A DNA stretch of 64,000 bases from assembly GCF_021559775.1 (NCBI RefSeq), contig NZ_CP056050.1:306904-370903 (forward strand), read 5' to 3'. Made by a program: the position numbers and the translations under genes. Shown here piece after piece: positions 26,894 through 34,695 of this stretch. Positions within the stretch are counted from its first letter, which is position 1. The number at the start of each line of letters is the position of its first letter. Under the pieces are notes generated by a model. The model was not told where the DNA came from, did not search any database, and was given only the letters and a program-made list of their open reading frames with translations. The DNA is from Gillisella vitis (GTDB lineage Bacteria > Pseudomonadota > Alphaproteobacteria > Rhizobiales > Rhizobiaceae).

Positions 26894-27901
26894 CTATTGG
26901 ACAAGAAAGCCGTATGTCAGGGCGTCACTCTCATCGATAATCCAATTTGCAAAGCCACAAATGTGGGCGCTCCCAGCGACCTCAGGAATGACCGCGTCAT
27001 ACCCGCAGACCTTCGTTTCGGCCAGCACACGCCCATTGAAGATAGTGCCAATGATCGATTCATTGACGAGCACCTCAGACTCCGACAACTGCTTTCGAAG
27101 ATAAAGCTGGGCGACACGTCCGGCTGTCCCAGAGCCTGTTGGCGATCTATCTATTGCCCGATCAGCGTACACACAGCAGTTTGCCTGCGTAGATCCTTCG
27201 TAACGTGGAGCCCCGCCAACTATTACGCCGTGAACCTTGTTAAATTCAGGAATCTCGGGGTGAATGACGGACATTTTCTCATTAACGGCACGTTTGATTT
27301 CATAGCCGAGCTGCTGAATCTTTTGAACATCCTCCTCACGAATAGAAATGCCGAAGGGGCGGCCGTCGACATAAAAATAGGTCGCGCCGCCATACGCGAT
27401 ATCACCCGTGACATTGCCAAACGTCGGCGTTAAAACAGTGACGTCACGCTCAAAGATGAACGACGGTACGTTCACAAAGCGGACGCTCCCAGTCCGCTCT
27501 CCGTCCCACTCAACAAAAGCTTCGATGAATCCACATGGAGCATCGATCCCAACCCGCGTTTCAGGGAGCTTTCGTTCTACCCATCCCAATTCTACAGCCG
27601 CGGTTGAGAGTGCGATAATGCCGTGACCGCAATGCGCAGCATATCCTGTATTGTTCAGAAAGATGATCCCGAGATCGGCGTCGGCACTTACAGGTTCAGT
27701 TAGATAACCGCCATACTGGTCTTTGTGACCACGCGGCTCGAGCATAAGAGCGCGTCTGTAGTGATCTGCATTCTCCTCCAACCAGGCACACCGCTGGTTG
27801 ATCGTGTCACCAGGTATCTTGGGCAGCCCTTGTGTCACAAGCCGAAAGGTCTCGCCGCACGTGTGCAACTCGACGGTGCGGAATGATCGTTCGTACTGCA
27901 T
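26894..27901 (-). CDS. Proline racemase-family enzyme, probable trans-3-hydroxy-L-proline dehydratase, copy 2
   Basis: A 335-aa near-duplicate of the enzyme at 23021, aligned without gaps across the catalytic regions: Cys91 in AHCGHG and Thr255 in DRSPTGSGT. The Cys/Thr pattern again favours dehydration of trans-3-hydroxy-L-proline over racemisation. Differences are scattered throughout, and codon use differs markedly at synonymous sites, so the duplication is old or the copies arrived separately. It is transcribed towards binding protein 2 from a promoter with a perfect operator at 28047. The two copies may differ in substrate, for example cis versus trans or proline versus pipecolate analogues. 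Confidence 0.85.
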   Translation of the reverse strand: MQYERSFRTVELHTCGETFRLVTQGLPKIPGDTINQRCAWLEENADHYRRALMLEPRGHKDQYGGYLTEPVSADADLGIIFLNNTGYAAHCGHGIIALSTAAVELGWVERKLPETRVGIDAPCGFIEAFVEWDGERTGSVRFVNVPSFIFERDVTVLTPTFGNVTGDIAYGGATYFYVDGRPFGISIREEDVQKIQQLGYEIKRAVNEKMSVIHPEIPEFNKVHGVIVGGAPRYEGSTQANCCVYADRAIDRSPTGSGTAGRVAQLYLRKQLSESEVLVNESIIGTIFNGRVLAETKVCGYDAVIPEVAGSAHICGFANWIIDESDALTYGFLVQ

Positions 27902-28046
27902 GACGCAACCCCATCACTTTACCGCTGGCCGCCCACGTCGCACCATCAGATGACGAAGCCTCTTGGGCTGTCTCCCTCTGGTAGCATTTAGAACGGGGGC
28001 CCAATGAGCCTAAAAAGGATTATGTTAAGAACTGCTTATCTTCAGA

Positions 28047-28075
28047 TATCGTATACGATAGACGTGTGCCGTCAA
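28047..28075 (-). promoter_or_regulatory. Promoter and GntR operator of dehydratase copy 2
   Basis: On the minus strand TTGACG (28075-28070) is followed after 16 nt by TACGAT (28053-28048), inside the perfect 14-bp palindrome TATCGTATACGATA (28047-28060). Spacing and sequence match the promoter of copy 1. The 5' leader to ATG 27901 is about 140 nt. Confidence 0.65.
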
Positions 28076-28182
28076 TCGCTATTGTGCAAATTAGCCTGCC
28101 ACGGGAAACTTCTGCGAGTTTCCCAACGATCAGGCGTCAAAAAAGCCCCAGCGGGATCGTATCCAGCTCGAACCGTTCTGTA

Positions 28183-28848
28183 TCATTTCCGTATATGCAT
28201 CAGCAGAGATTCACACGCCTTTGAAATGTGCTGCTGCAACAGTTCGGCGGCTTTGTCGGCATCTCCCTTCCGACATGCTGCGAGGATCTGGCGATGTTCG
28301 CGGTCATCCAATCCGGTCCCTCCAGAAAGAGTTAGCTGTATCCTGAGATACCGCTCGATCCGGTCGTTGACGGAGCGAATTAGATTCAAAAGGAATGATC
28401 GGTCCGCATCCTCATAAAGACATGAATGGAACTGCCAATTGAGCTCCGCCCATCTCGCGACATTGGTTTCCTGTGCGAAGGCGTTGCAATATTCTTCCGC
28501 CCTGTCAAAGGTTCTAGCTGTCATGCGGGGCACCGACAGCTTTATGGCATTCGACTCCAGCATCGCTCGGACCTCGAATATCTGAGCAATCTCCGGTTCC
28601 GAAACGCTTTTTACGACCGCGCCGCGGTTGCGTTGAAATTCAACAAGGCCTTCAGCTTCGAGCCGCTTCAATGCTTCTCGCACAGGTATCTTGCTGACAT
28701 CGAAGAGCTTCGCGACGTCGTCCTGACGAATAGGCTCTCCCTCATCGAATTCCCCTGTGACAATCGCTTCGCGAATGTGATTGGCAATAATGTTCGACGC
28801 CGTCGGAGCTGAACCGAGCGATGGAAGGTCAATGGGATTGAGGGGCAA
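28183..28848 (-). CDS. GntR-family (FadR/FCD type) transcriptional regulator
   Basis: A 221-aa regulator with an N-terminal winged helix (residues about 20-80: IANHIREAIVTGEFDEGEPI, then VSKIPVREALKRLEAEGLVEFQRNRGAVV) and a C-terminal all-helical FCD ligand domain (FEVRAMLESNAIKL, FHSCLYEDADRSFLLNLIRSVNDRIERYL, EHRQILAACRKGDADKAAELLQQHI). FadR-type members bind dyads of the form TnGTnnnACnA, which the TCGTATACGA sites of this island fit. It is divergent from the reductase gene, with a related dyad before its own start. I infer that it represses the island until an imino-acid intermediate binds. Confidence 0.9.
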   Translation of the reverse strand: MPLNPIDLPSLGSAPTASNIIANHIREAIVTGEFDEGEPIRQDDVAKLFDVSKIPVREALKRLEAEGLVEFQRNRGAVVKSVSEPEIAQIFEVRAMLESNAIKLSVPRMTARTFDRAEEYCNAFAQETNVARWAELNWQFHSCLYEDADRSFLLNLIRSVNDRIERYLRIQLTLSGGTGLDDREHRQILAACRKGDADKAAELLQQHISKACESLLMHIRK

Positions 28849-28885
28849 CGAAATCTCCTCCAGTTTGGGGTATCAAGACGTCGTG

Positions 28886-28904
28886 ATCGAATAACGTATT
28901 CGAT
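28886..28904 (-). promoter_or_regulatory. Dyad before the gntR gene
   Basis: ATCGAATA and TATTCGAT pair perfectly around a 3-nt centre, 38 bp upstream of the gntR start. It shares the ATCG/CGAT ends with the island operators but not the GTATAC centre, so it may be an autoregulatory site of lower affinity. Confidence 0.45.
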
Positions 28905-28985
28905 ATGAGCTCGCAATGTATGAAAAAGGGCGGGTTGGTCGGAAGCCTGCTGGTCATCATCTGACCAAATCTTGAAACTATGAGC

Positions 28986-29014
28986 TTGACACGAACAATC
29001 TTCGTATACGATAT
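28986..29014 (+). promoter_or_regulatory. Promoter and GntR operator of the plus-strand catabolic genes
   Basis: TTGACA (28986-28991) is followed by TCGTATACGATAT (29002-29014). The palindrome overlaps the probable -10 (CGATAT after a 17-nt spacer). It would control the reductase, acetyltransferase, oxidase and hydrolase genes to 33147. Confidence 0.65.
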
Positions 29015-29138
29015 GCTATTTAGTAGGCAGCCGGCTGAATGTCCAGCGTTTGGGGCAAATCGGTTGCATTTCCTCTTCTAAGGCGAGACCGCAGTTTGCA
29101 GTCGGGTCTGAGATTCCTCCTAATGGCTGACTCGATCG

Positions 29139-30161
29139 ATGACACTTGAAAAACTTGAAGTTCATGTCGAATACAACACATTGAGGACGCTGCTTCGACA
29201 GATCTTCCTTAAGCATGGGACATCGGAGTTCGCCGCTGACATCCTTTCAGAGAACTGCGCTGGCTGTGAGCGTGATGGTGCCATCAGCCACGGCATTTTC
29301 CGTATTCCGGGCTATCTCGCATCGCTAGACACCGGCTGGGTCGATGGAAAGGCCGAGCCTGACATTAACGTCAGTAGCTCCTCGTTCATCCGCATCGATG
29401 CTCGCAACGGATTTGCCCAACCGGCCCTCGCCGTCGCCTCAGATGCAATAGATACGGCCGTCAAGGAAACTGGCGTCGCGGTCGTTGCGACCCGCAATTC
29501 TCATCATTTCAGCGCGCTGTGGCCAGATGTCGAGCCGTTCGCACGAAAAGGACTGATGGCGATCACATTCGTCAACGGTCTGGCGAATGTCGTTCCCTAC
29601 GGTGGTCGCGCCCCGGTTTACGGTACCAACCCGATTGCATTTGCAACACCGGTTGCTGCCGCGGATCCGCTGGTGGTCGATCAAGCCACCAGCGTCATGG
29701 CCAATGGCGAAGTCAGGCTTCACGCCCTGGCAAACAGAACATTGCCTGCCGGGACGGGGATCGACAGCGCCGGCAACCCATCAAACGACCCCCACGCGGT
29801 TCTGGCCGGTGGCGCACTTAACACGTTCGGTGGCTATAAGGGGTCATCCATTGCAATGATGGTCGAGTTGATGGCGGGCGCACTGACCGGTGGTCAATTG
29901 TCGTTCGAGAATGATTTCGGCGATTGCATCGGAGCGCAGACGCCGAAGGCTGGACAACTTTTGATCGTCATCGACCCGGAGCGCGGGGGCAACAATGGTT
30001 TTGCCGGCCGCGTTTCGACGCTCTGTGATCGCCTCATCGAGGCGGGACAGGAGAGATTGCCGGGCGCTCGGCGCTACGAGAACCGTCGCCAGTCCTCTCT
30101 TTTTGGCATCCCTATCGTGCAGGAGAAGCTCCTCGAACTGGAAACCCTTGCCGGCTGTTGA
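29139..30161 (+). CDS. LDH2/malate dehydrogenase-family oxidoreductase, probable pyrroline-2-carboxylate reductase (DpkA-like)
   Basis: A 340-aa NAD(P)H-dependent enzyme of the malate/L-lactate dehydrogenase type 2 fold: DGAISHGIFRIPGYL near residue 47, ARNGFAQPALAVASDAI, VYGTNPIAFATP and FGGYKGSSIAMMVELMAGALTGG. The NSHHFSALWPDVEP segment resembles what I recall of DpkA-type delta-1-pyrroline/piperideine-2-carboxylate reductases rather than true malate dehydrogenases. That activity is exactly the next step after a 3-hydroxyproline dehydratase, giving L-proline. It is the first gene behind the plus-strand promoter. The ribosome site before ATG 29139 is weak. Function is inferred from family and context together. 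Confidence 0.82.
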   Translation: MTLEKLEVHVEYNTLRTLLRQIFLKHGTSEFAADILSENCAGCERDGAISHGIFRIPGYLASLDTGWVDGKAEPDINVSSSSFIRIDARNGFAQPALAVASDAIDTAVKETGVAVVATRNSHHFSALWPDVEPFARKGLMAITFVNGLANVVPYGGRAPVYGTNPIAFATPVAAADPLVVDQATSVMANGEVRLHALANRTLPAGTGIDSAGNPSNDPHAVLAGGALNTFGGYKGSSIAMMVELMAGALTGGQLSFENDFGDCIGAQTPKAGQLLIVIDPERGGNNGFAGRVSTLCDRLIEAGQERLPGARRYENRRQSSLFGIPIVQEKLLELETLAGC

Positions 30162-30193
30162 GCCGTTCATTCCAATTACCCAACGAGGCAGCC

Positions 30194-30631
30194 ATGACCG
30201 ATATCAAGCCCGACAAAAACCGCCTGCAGCTGCATCGCTCCTTGAGCGAAAGACAGGTCGATCAGCTGGTGGCGTTGTTTCAGGAAGAATGGTGGACCAA
30301 GGGGCGTACAAAGGCCGACGTCATCAGGGCGCTCACTTCCGGTGGGCCGATCTTCGCCTTTATCGATCCTGATGGAGACGAGCTCGTCGCGTTTGCTCGT
30401 GCAATCACGGACGGCGTCTACAAGGCGATGATCTTCGACATCATCGTCAAGAGCATCTGGCGCAACTCCGGATTGGGTGGATGGCTGATGGAGACGGTGA
30501 TGAATGATCCCGCACTGATAAACGTCAAGCATCGGGAACTGTATTGCCTAGCGGAGATGGTACCTTTCTACGAGAAGTGGGGTTTCACCGATCATCTGCC
30601 GGGTCTCCATTTCATGCGCAGAACCATCTGA
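30194..30631 (+). CDS. GNAT-family N-acetyltransferase
   Basis: A 145-aa protein with the GNAT fold. The acetyl-CoA loop region is FDIIVKSIWRNSGLGGWLMETVM (residues about 88-110; the R/Q-x-x-G-x-G/A motif reads RNSGLGG) and the C-terminal part YCLAEMVPFYEKWGFTDHL is the usual last helix and strand. ATG 30194 is chosen over the alternative start at 30158 because GAGG lies nearby and the family begins there. It is 33 bp after the reductase and 33 bp before the oxidase, so it is part of the same operon. It may acetylate an amino-acid intermediate; the substrate is unknown. Confidence 0.82.
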   Translation: MTDIKPDKNRLQLHRSLSERQVDQLVALFQEEWWTKGRTKADVIRALTSGGPIFAFIDPDGDELVAFARAITDGVYKAMIFDIIVKSIWRNSGLGGWLMETVMNDPALINVKHRELYCLAEMVPFYEKWGFTDHLPGLHFMRRTI

Positions 30632-30663
30632 AGCCACCAGGTCTGGCAGGAAGACAGGGCGAG

Positions 30664-31836
30664 ATGGACACCCATTCGACGGATTTTGCGGTAGTCGGCT
30701 TGGGCGCGGTCGGCGCAGCCACGCTCTACCAGCTCGCCAAACGAGGCGCGAAGGTCATTGGTATCGATCGATACAGCCAGCCGCATAACTACGGATCAAG
30801 CCACGGCCACGCCCGCGTTACTCGCACGGCGGTTGGAGAAGGATCCTGCTACGTGCCGCTTGTCAGGCGTTCGCAAGAAATTATCGGAGAGCTGGAGCGG
30901 AACTTCAATGCTCACCTGATGGGACGGACGGGCACGCTGATCATCGGGTCAGAACGGCCGGCTCATGGAGACGATTTCGTCAAGGCAACTGTCGATATTG
31001 CTGTGGAGCACGGCATCCATCATACCGTGCTCTCATCCACCGAGCTTGAGCGCCAATACCCACAGCTGATCGGATTGACCGAAAACGACTACGGCTATTT
31101 CGAGCCCGATGCAGGCTTCCTTCGACCAGAGCCAATAATTTCGCTCCAGCTGGACGCTGCTCGAAGATCAGGGGCAGCAGTCGTTACGAACAGCACGGTC
31201 GAGCATATCTCACAAGAGGATGGTTGCGTCACGATCAGCTGCGGCAGTATCCGAATCAAAGCGAAACATGCGGTCATTTCTGCCGGCCGATGGGCAGCCC
31301 AGCTCCTTGGTGCTCCCTTCGATGACCTCCTCGCCGTCAGCAAACAACGAACGTATTCGTTCAAGCCGCTATCCACGGCGCGGTACGATCTAAAACTGCT
31401 TCCTGCCTTGATGTGGTTTCGCTCTGCCGTGGGGGATCAGTGCATTACTGCATTTCCGCAGGGCGCCGAAGATCACGAAGTCAATTTCTTTGTCGAGGGG
31501 CAGGACCTGGATGTGGGCCCTTCCGAGGCGGCCAAGCATTTCTACCAACACCATATCAGGCCGTTCTTCGGCGGCATCTCCTCGCAGATGGTCGGTTCCG
31601 GTCACTGCTACTACACGAACACCTCAGATGGCGGCTTCATTATTGATCGCCACCCCCACTACGATCAGTTGCTCGTGCTTTCGGCCTGTTCGGGCCATGG
31701 GTTCAAGCATTCTCTCGCCGTGGGTGAGCTGGCCGCGGAATTGCTCGTGGATGGAAAGCCATCCACGGATCTCGCACCGTTTTCCCTCCAGCGCTTCAAG
31801 GCCCCTCCAGCTGGAGTCGTTCCACATCATCCGTAA
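30664..31836 (+). CDS. MSOX/N-methyltryptophan oxidase-like FAD-dependent amine oxidase
   Basis: A 390-aa flavoenzyme of the DAO superfamily. The dinucleotide motif VVGLGAVGAATLYQLAKRGAKVIGID opens the protein, followed by SSHGHARVTRTAVGEGSCYVPL as in monomeric sarcosine oxidase and SolA. Cys315, in HCYYTNTSDGGFIIDRHP, sits where MSOX enzymes attach FAD covalently, and the C-terminal SGHGFKHSLAVGELAAELL is typical. Substrates of the group are secondary or N-methyl amino acids, including L-pipecolate and sarcosine, which fits an imino-acid catabolic operon. AGGGCGAG precedes ATG 30664; the long upstream frame is rejected. Confidence 0.85.
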   Translation: MDTHSTDFAVVGLGAVGAATLYQLAKRGAKVIGIDRYSQPHNYGSSHGHARVTRTAVGEGSCYVPLVRRSQEIIGELERNFNAHLMGRTGTLIIGSERPAHGDDFVKATVDIAVEHGIHHTVLSSTELERQYPQLIGLTENDYGYFEPDAGFLRPEPIISLQLDAARRSGAAVVTNSTVEHISQEDGCVTISCGSIRIKAKHAVISAGRWAAQLLGAPFDDLLAVSKQRTYSFKPLSTARYDLKLLPALMWFRSAVGDQCITAFPQGAEDHEVNFFVEGQDLDVGPSEAAKHFYQHHIRPFFGGISSQMVGSGHCYYTNTSDGGFIIDRHPHYDQLLVLSACSGHGFKHSLAVGELAAELLVDGKPSTDLAPFSLQRFKAPPAGVVPHHP

Positions 31837-31849
31837 GAAAGGAAAATCA

Positions 31850-31987
31850 ATGCTGATTTCTAGCATAAGTTTTGTAACGCCTCCTCCGTCAAGGCCGGTG
31901 ACTTCAGCGTCCGCGAATATCGCCAAAACATCTCTCCTGCCCGAAGGCGGTTCGCGCGAAGGTGAAGATCTCACGGAGGCATACTGA
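31850..31987 (+). CDS. Small hypothetical protein (45 aa), translationally coupled
   Basis: ATG 31850 follows AAAGGA by six bases, 13 bp after the oxidase stop. The 45 codons end in a TGA that overlaps the ATG of the next gene (TGATG). The peptide begins MLISSISFVTPPPSRPVTSA and has an acidic tail; no domain is recognised. It may be a real small protein, a leader that couples translation, or a remnant. The ribosome site and exact overlap are the only support. Confidence 0.5.
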   Translation: MLISSISFVTPPPSRPVTSASANIAKTSLLPEGGSREGEDLTEAY

Positions 31988-33147
31988 TGGTCGACTTGTC
32001 CACATTGCTGAGCGAAATGACAGAGTGGAGGCGCGATCTCCACCAGCATCCGGAATTTGGCTTTGAAGAGCGACGCACAGCAGGCTTCGTGGCCGCCAAG
32101 TTACGCGAATTTGGATTTGATGATGTGGTCGAAGGCGTCGGTGGCACCGGCGTTGTCGGCACTTTGAAACGAGGCATGGGCAATCGCTCGATTGCCCTGC
32201 GGGCCGATATGGATGCGCTTCGTATCCAAGAAGAAGGCACAGCGGTCTACAGCTCGACGAATCCAGGGCTCATGCACGCCTGTGGCCACGACGGACACAC
32301 CTCAATGCTTCTCGGCGCCGCCAAGCTCTTGGCCGACGAGAGCGGTTTTGATGGCACGGTCCGGTTCATTTTCCAACCGGCCGAAGAGCTGGCGCACGGC
32401 GCGACTGCCATGCTCGCCGACGGCTTGATGGAGCGGTTTCCCTTTGAGGAGATCTATGGGCTCCATAATGCACCAGGCTATCCGGTCGGAGAAATTCGGA
32501 CGAGGGGCGGCGCCGTTATGTCAGCAGAAGACCTGTTCGAGATCACGCTGCGCGGAGTTGGAGGGCACGCCTCCCAGCCTCATACTACCAACGAAACGCT
32601 GGTCGCTGCCTGTGCGCTCGTCACAAATCTTCAGACAATCGTTTCTCGCCGCATCGATCCTACTGACGTGTCGGTGGTGTCGGTGACCGAGCTGACCACT
32701 GACGGTATTTGTAACGCACTTCCGGGACTGTCTCGAATCCTCGGAGACGCACGCAGTTTCAAGCCGGAAGTCAGCGCCAACATTGAGAAGCAGATGCGTA
32801 TCATCGCTCAAGGTATCGCTCTCGCCTACAATGTTTCGGTGGACGTCGGGTACACGCACCGATGCCTGCCGACAATCAACGATGAGACGCTTGCAGCGGA
32901 GACGTTAGCAGCAGCGGGAGATGCGTTGGGCAAAGATGTGGTTACCGCGAGTGCACCCTTTCCGGGTTCGGAAGATTTCGCGCAATTTCTTCAGCACGTT
33001 CCGGGTTGTTACGCATTCATCGGCAATGGAGAAGGCTCCGCGCCTCTGCACAACTCCACCTATGATTTTAATGATGCCGCTCTTTTGCGCGGAGCGGAGT
33101 TTTTCGCCGCAGTCAGCAGGCGGCGCCTACCAGTCGCGTCAGCGTAA
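31987..33147 (+). CDS. M20 amidohydrolase (hippurate hydrolase/HipO-like)
   Basis: A 386-aa metal-dependent amidohydrolase. The family pattern RRDLHQHPEFGFEE opens it, then ALRADMDALRIQE, the metal site HACGHDGHTSMLLGAAKLL, FQPAEELAHGA with the catalytic Glu pair, YGLHNAPGYPVGEI and the dimerisation domain GVGGHASQPH. Members cleave N-acyl amino acids (hippurate, N-acetyl amino acids, IAA-amino acids). GGAGG lies seven bases before ATG 31987. As the last gene of the oxidase operon it may free an amino acid from an acyl conjugate of plant origin; the substrate is inferred only. Confidence 0.9.
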   Translation: MVDLSTLLSEMTEWRRDLHQHPEFGFEERRTAGFVAAKLREFGFDDVVEGVGGTGVVGTLKRGMGNRSIALRADMDALRIQEEGTAVYSSTNPGLMHACGHDGHTSMLLGAAKLLADESGFDGTVRFIFQPAEELAHGATAMLADGLMERFPFEEIYGLHNAPGYPVGEIRTRGGAVMSAEDLFEITLRGVGGHASQPHTTNETLVAACALVTNLQTIVSRRIDPTDVSVVSVTELTTDGICNALPGLSRILGDARSFKPEVSANIEKQMRIIAQGIALAYNVSVDVGYTHRCLPTINDETLAAETLAAAGDALGKDVVTASAPFPGSEDFAQFLQHVPGCYAFIGNGEGSAPLHNSTYDFNDAALLRGAEFFAAVSRRRLPVASA

Positions 33148-33249
33148 AACGGTGCCTATCCAGACGCTTGAATAAGCAATCAGCCAAGGAGAAAATTAGA
33201 CATCCCTCGCCTATCCGACAGGTTTCCGGCAATCTCGCCTTGCGAATTG

Positions 33250-33259
33250 TCGTATACGA
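33250..33259 (+). promoter_or_regulatory. GntR operator before binding protein 3
   Basis: A perfect TCGTATACGA palindrome 37 bp before the ATG, with AGAGAGGA as the ribosome site between them. A TTGCGA at 33240-33245 could serve as -35. This ties the third binding protein to the same regulon. Confidence 0.6.
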
Positions 33260-33296
33260 TATCTGATACGTTCACATAATAAAGAGAGGAACCGAC

Positions 33297-34118
33297 ATGC
33301 CCATCAGATCCATATTCTTAATAGGTGTCCTTTTCGCTTCGAGCGCAACAGCCGTTCACGCGGACCAACTTGATGACATCATATCTTCCGGCAAACTGCG
33401 GTGCGCGATCATGCTGGACTATCCCCCTATGGGAGCGCGCGACAAGGGCAACAACCCGATCGGCTTTGATGTCGACTACTGCAACGACATGGCCAAAGCG
33501 CTTGGCGTCGAGGCCGAAATCGTCGACACACCAAGCCCCGATCGGGTGCCAGCAGTCCTATCCGGGCGGGCCGACATCGCCGTTGCCATTACGTCCGACA
33601 CGCTCGAACGGGCAAAGACGGTTGGATTCTCGATCCCCTACTTCGTGTTCAAGACAATCGTGCTTGCGCGGGAAGATTCCGGCATCAAAAAGTCAGCCGA
33701 TATCAAAGGTCACACTGTAGGCGGGGCGACCGGCGGCTACGCGACGATTGCGCTGCAAGCAACAGTCAAAGCGTTCAACGATCCGAACACGAAGATGCTG
33801 ACCTTCCAGTCTCAAGCAGACACGCTCCTGGCATTGGGCCAGAAGCAGATCGATGCCACCTATACGACAGCGACGATAGCAACCGATATCATAAAATCGG
33901 GCCGGTACCCGGGCCTGAAAATCGTCGGAGATGCGCCGGTCGATGCTGACTATTGCGCTATCCTCGTGAAGCGGGAAGAGCAGGGTTTATTGAATTACGT
34001 GAACCTGTTCCTGAACCGACAGGTCCGTTCCGGGCGTTATGCAGAGCTATATAAGAAGTGGGTTGGGGAGGAAGGTGGTCCCGCTCCAGACCTTACTGTA
34101 GCGGGCGTCTATCGATAG
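33297..34118 (+). CDS. Amino-acid ABC transporter binding protein, paralogue 3
   Basis: A 273-aa family-3 periplasmic binding protein with signal peptide MPIRSIFLIGVLFASSATAVHA and mature start DQLDDIISSGKLRCAIMLDYPP. It is identical in length to paralogues 1 and 2. It differs at several positions that are constant in the other two: ELDFPPNGARDKDNKP becomes MLDYPPMGARDKGNNP, and GGPAGAYETLALGD becomes GGATGGYATIALQA, both in or near regions that usually line the ligand pocket. It stands alone without membrane genes. The likely role is to present a related but different ligand to the shared permease. Confidence 0.88.
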   Translation: MPIRSIFLIGVLFASSATAVHADQLDDIISSGKLRCAIMLDYPPMGARDKGNNPIGFDVDYCNDMAKALGVEAEIVDTPSPDRVPAVLSGRADIAVAITSDTLERAKTVGFSIPYFVFKTIVLAREDSGIKKSADIKGHTVGGATGGYATIALQATVKAFNDPNTKMLTFQSQADTLLALGQKQIDATYTTATIATDIIKSGRYPGLKIVGDAPVDADYCAILVKREEQGLLNYVNLFLNRQVRSGRYAELYKKWVGEEGGPAPDLTVAGVYR

Positions 34119-34125
34119 TGATTCA

Positions 34126-34167
34126 GACTATCCCGGATGAAGGCTTGTGTTTTCGTCCGGGATAGTC
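34126..34167 (+). terminator. Stem-loop after binding protein 3
   Basis: GACTATCCCGGA (34126-34137) pairs perfectly with TCCGGGATAGTC (34156-34167); the stem extends four more pairs with one G-U. It lies 8 bp after the stop codon of binding protein 3. A T-run is not present, but position and strength suggest a terminator. Confidence 0.55.
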
Positions 34168-34303
34168 GCAACAGGCCAGCGACAATAAGCGGAGCGAAGT
34201 GCGGGCAAGTCCACGAACGTCATTGCGAACCAAGCTGTGTCTCCGCCTCCCTCGCACGGCCCCGTGGTTTCGAAAAATGCCCGATCGATGCGATCTCATA
34301 CCG

Positions 34304-34627
34304 TCATAGCCTTGCCAGAAATCGGAAATGGCGCAGCTGAGACTGAGACATTGCTGGGGCCATTGACCTCATCCGACCCAAAAAGGTCCCAAATGCGATT
34401 GCTGCCGGCAACAAAAACACAATCGACAAAATCGAGAACTCTTCGGCGAGCGAGTAACCTGCGTGGAAGACACCAATCGATAGATGGACGACGGAAATAA
34501 CCAGCCAAAGTCCGAGGAATACGGCGAGCCCCAATCCCGTCGAGAACTTTTCGACCCATAGATGGGACAGAATATTTATCGCGGTCCAGATGAGCAGGCC
34601 TGCGACGATGATCTTGACCGTGTGCAT
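34304..34627 (-). CDS. Small hypothetical membrane protein (107 aa)
   Basis: ATG 34627 has AAGGGG eight bases upstream. Three hydrophobic segments are visible: IIVAGLLIWTAINIL, GLAVFLGLWLVISVVHLSI and FSILSIVFLLPAAIAFGTFLG, with a basic C-terminal tail. No family is recognised. It follows the DUF1097 gene on the same strand by about 70 bp and is probably expressed with it. A longer frame to 35077 overlaps DUF1097 and is rejected. Confidence 0.6.
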   Translation of the reverse strand: MHTVKIIVAGLLIWTAINILSHLWVEKFSTGLGLAVFLGLWLVISVVHLSIGVFHAGYSLAEEFSILSIVFLLPAAIAFGTFLGRMRSMAPAMSQSQLRHFRFLARL

Positions 34628-34695
34628 TTTTGTTGGCCCCTTGGCTTTCCAGCAGCATTTGTAAATCATCAGCGATGATCGACACATATTTTGCG

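Noticed and set aside
23021..27901. Calling the two enzymes proline racemase or 4-hydroxyproline epimerase
   Set aside because: Both have Thr255 in place of the second catalytic cysteine, which in characterised members goes with dehydratase activity.
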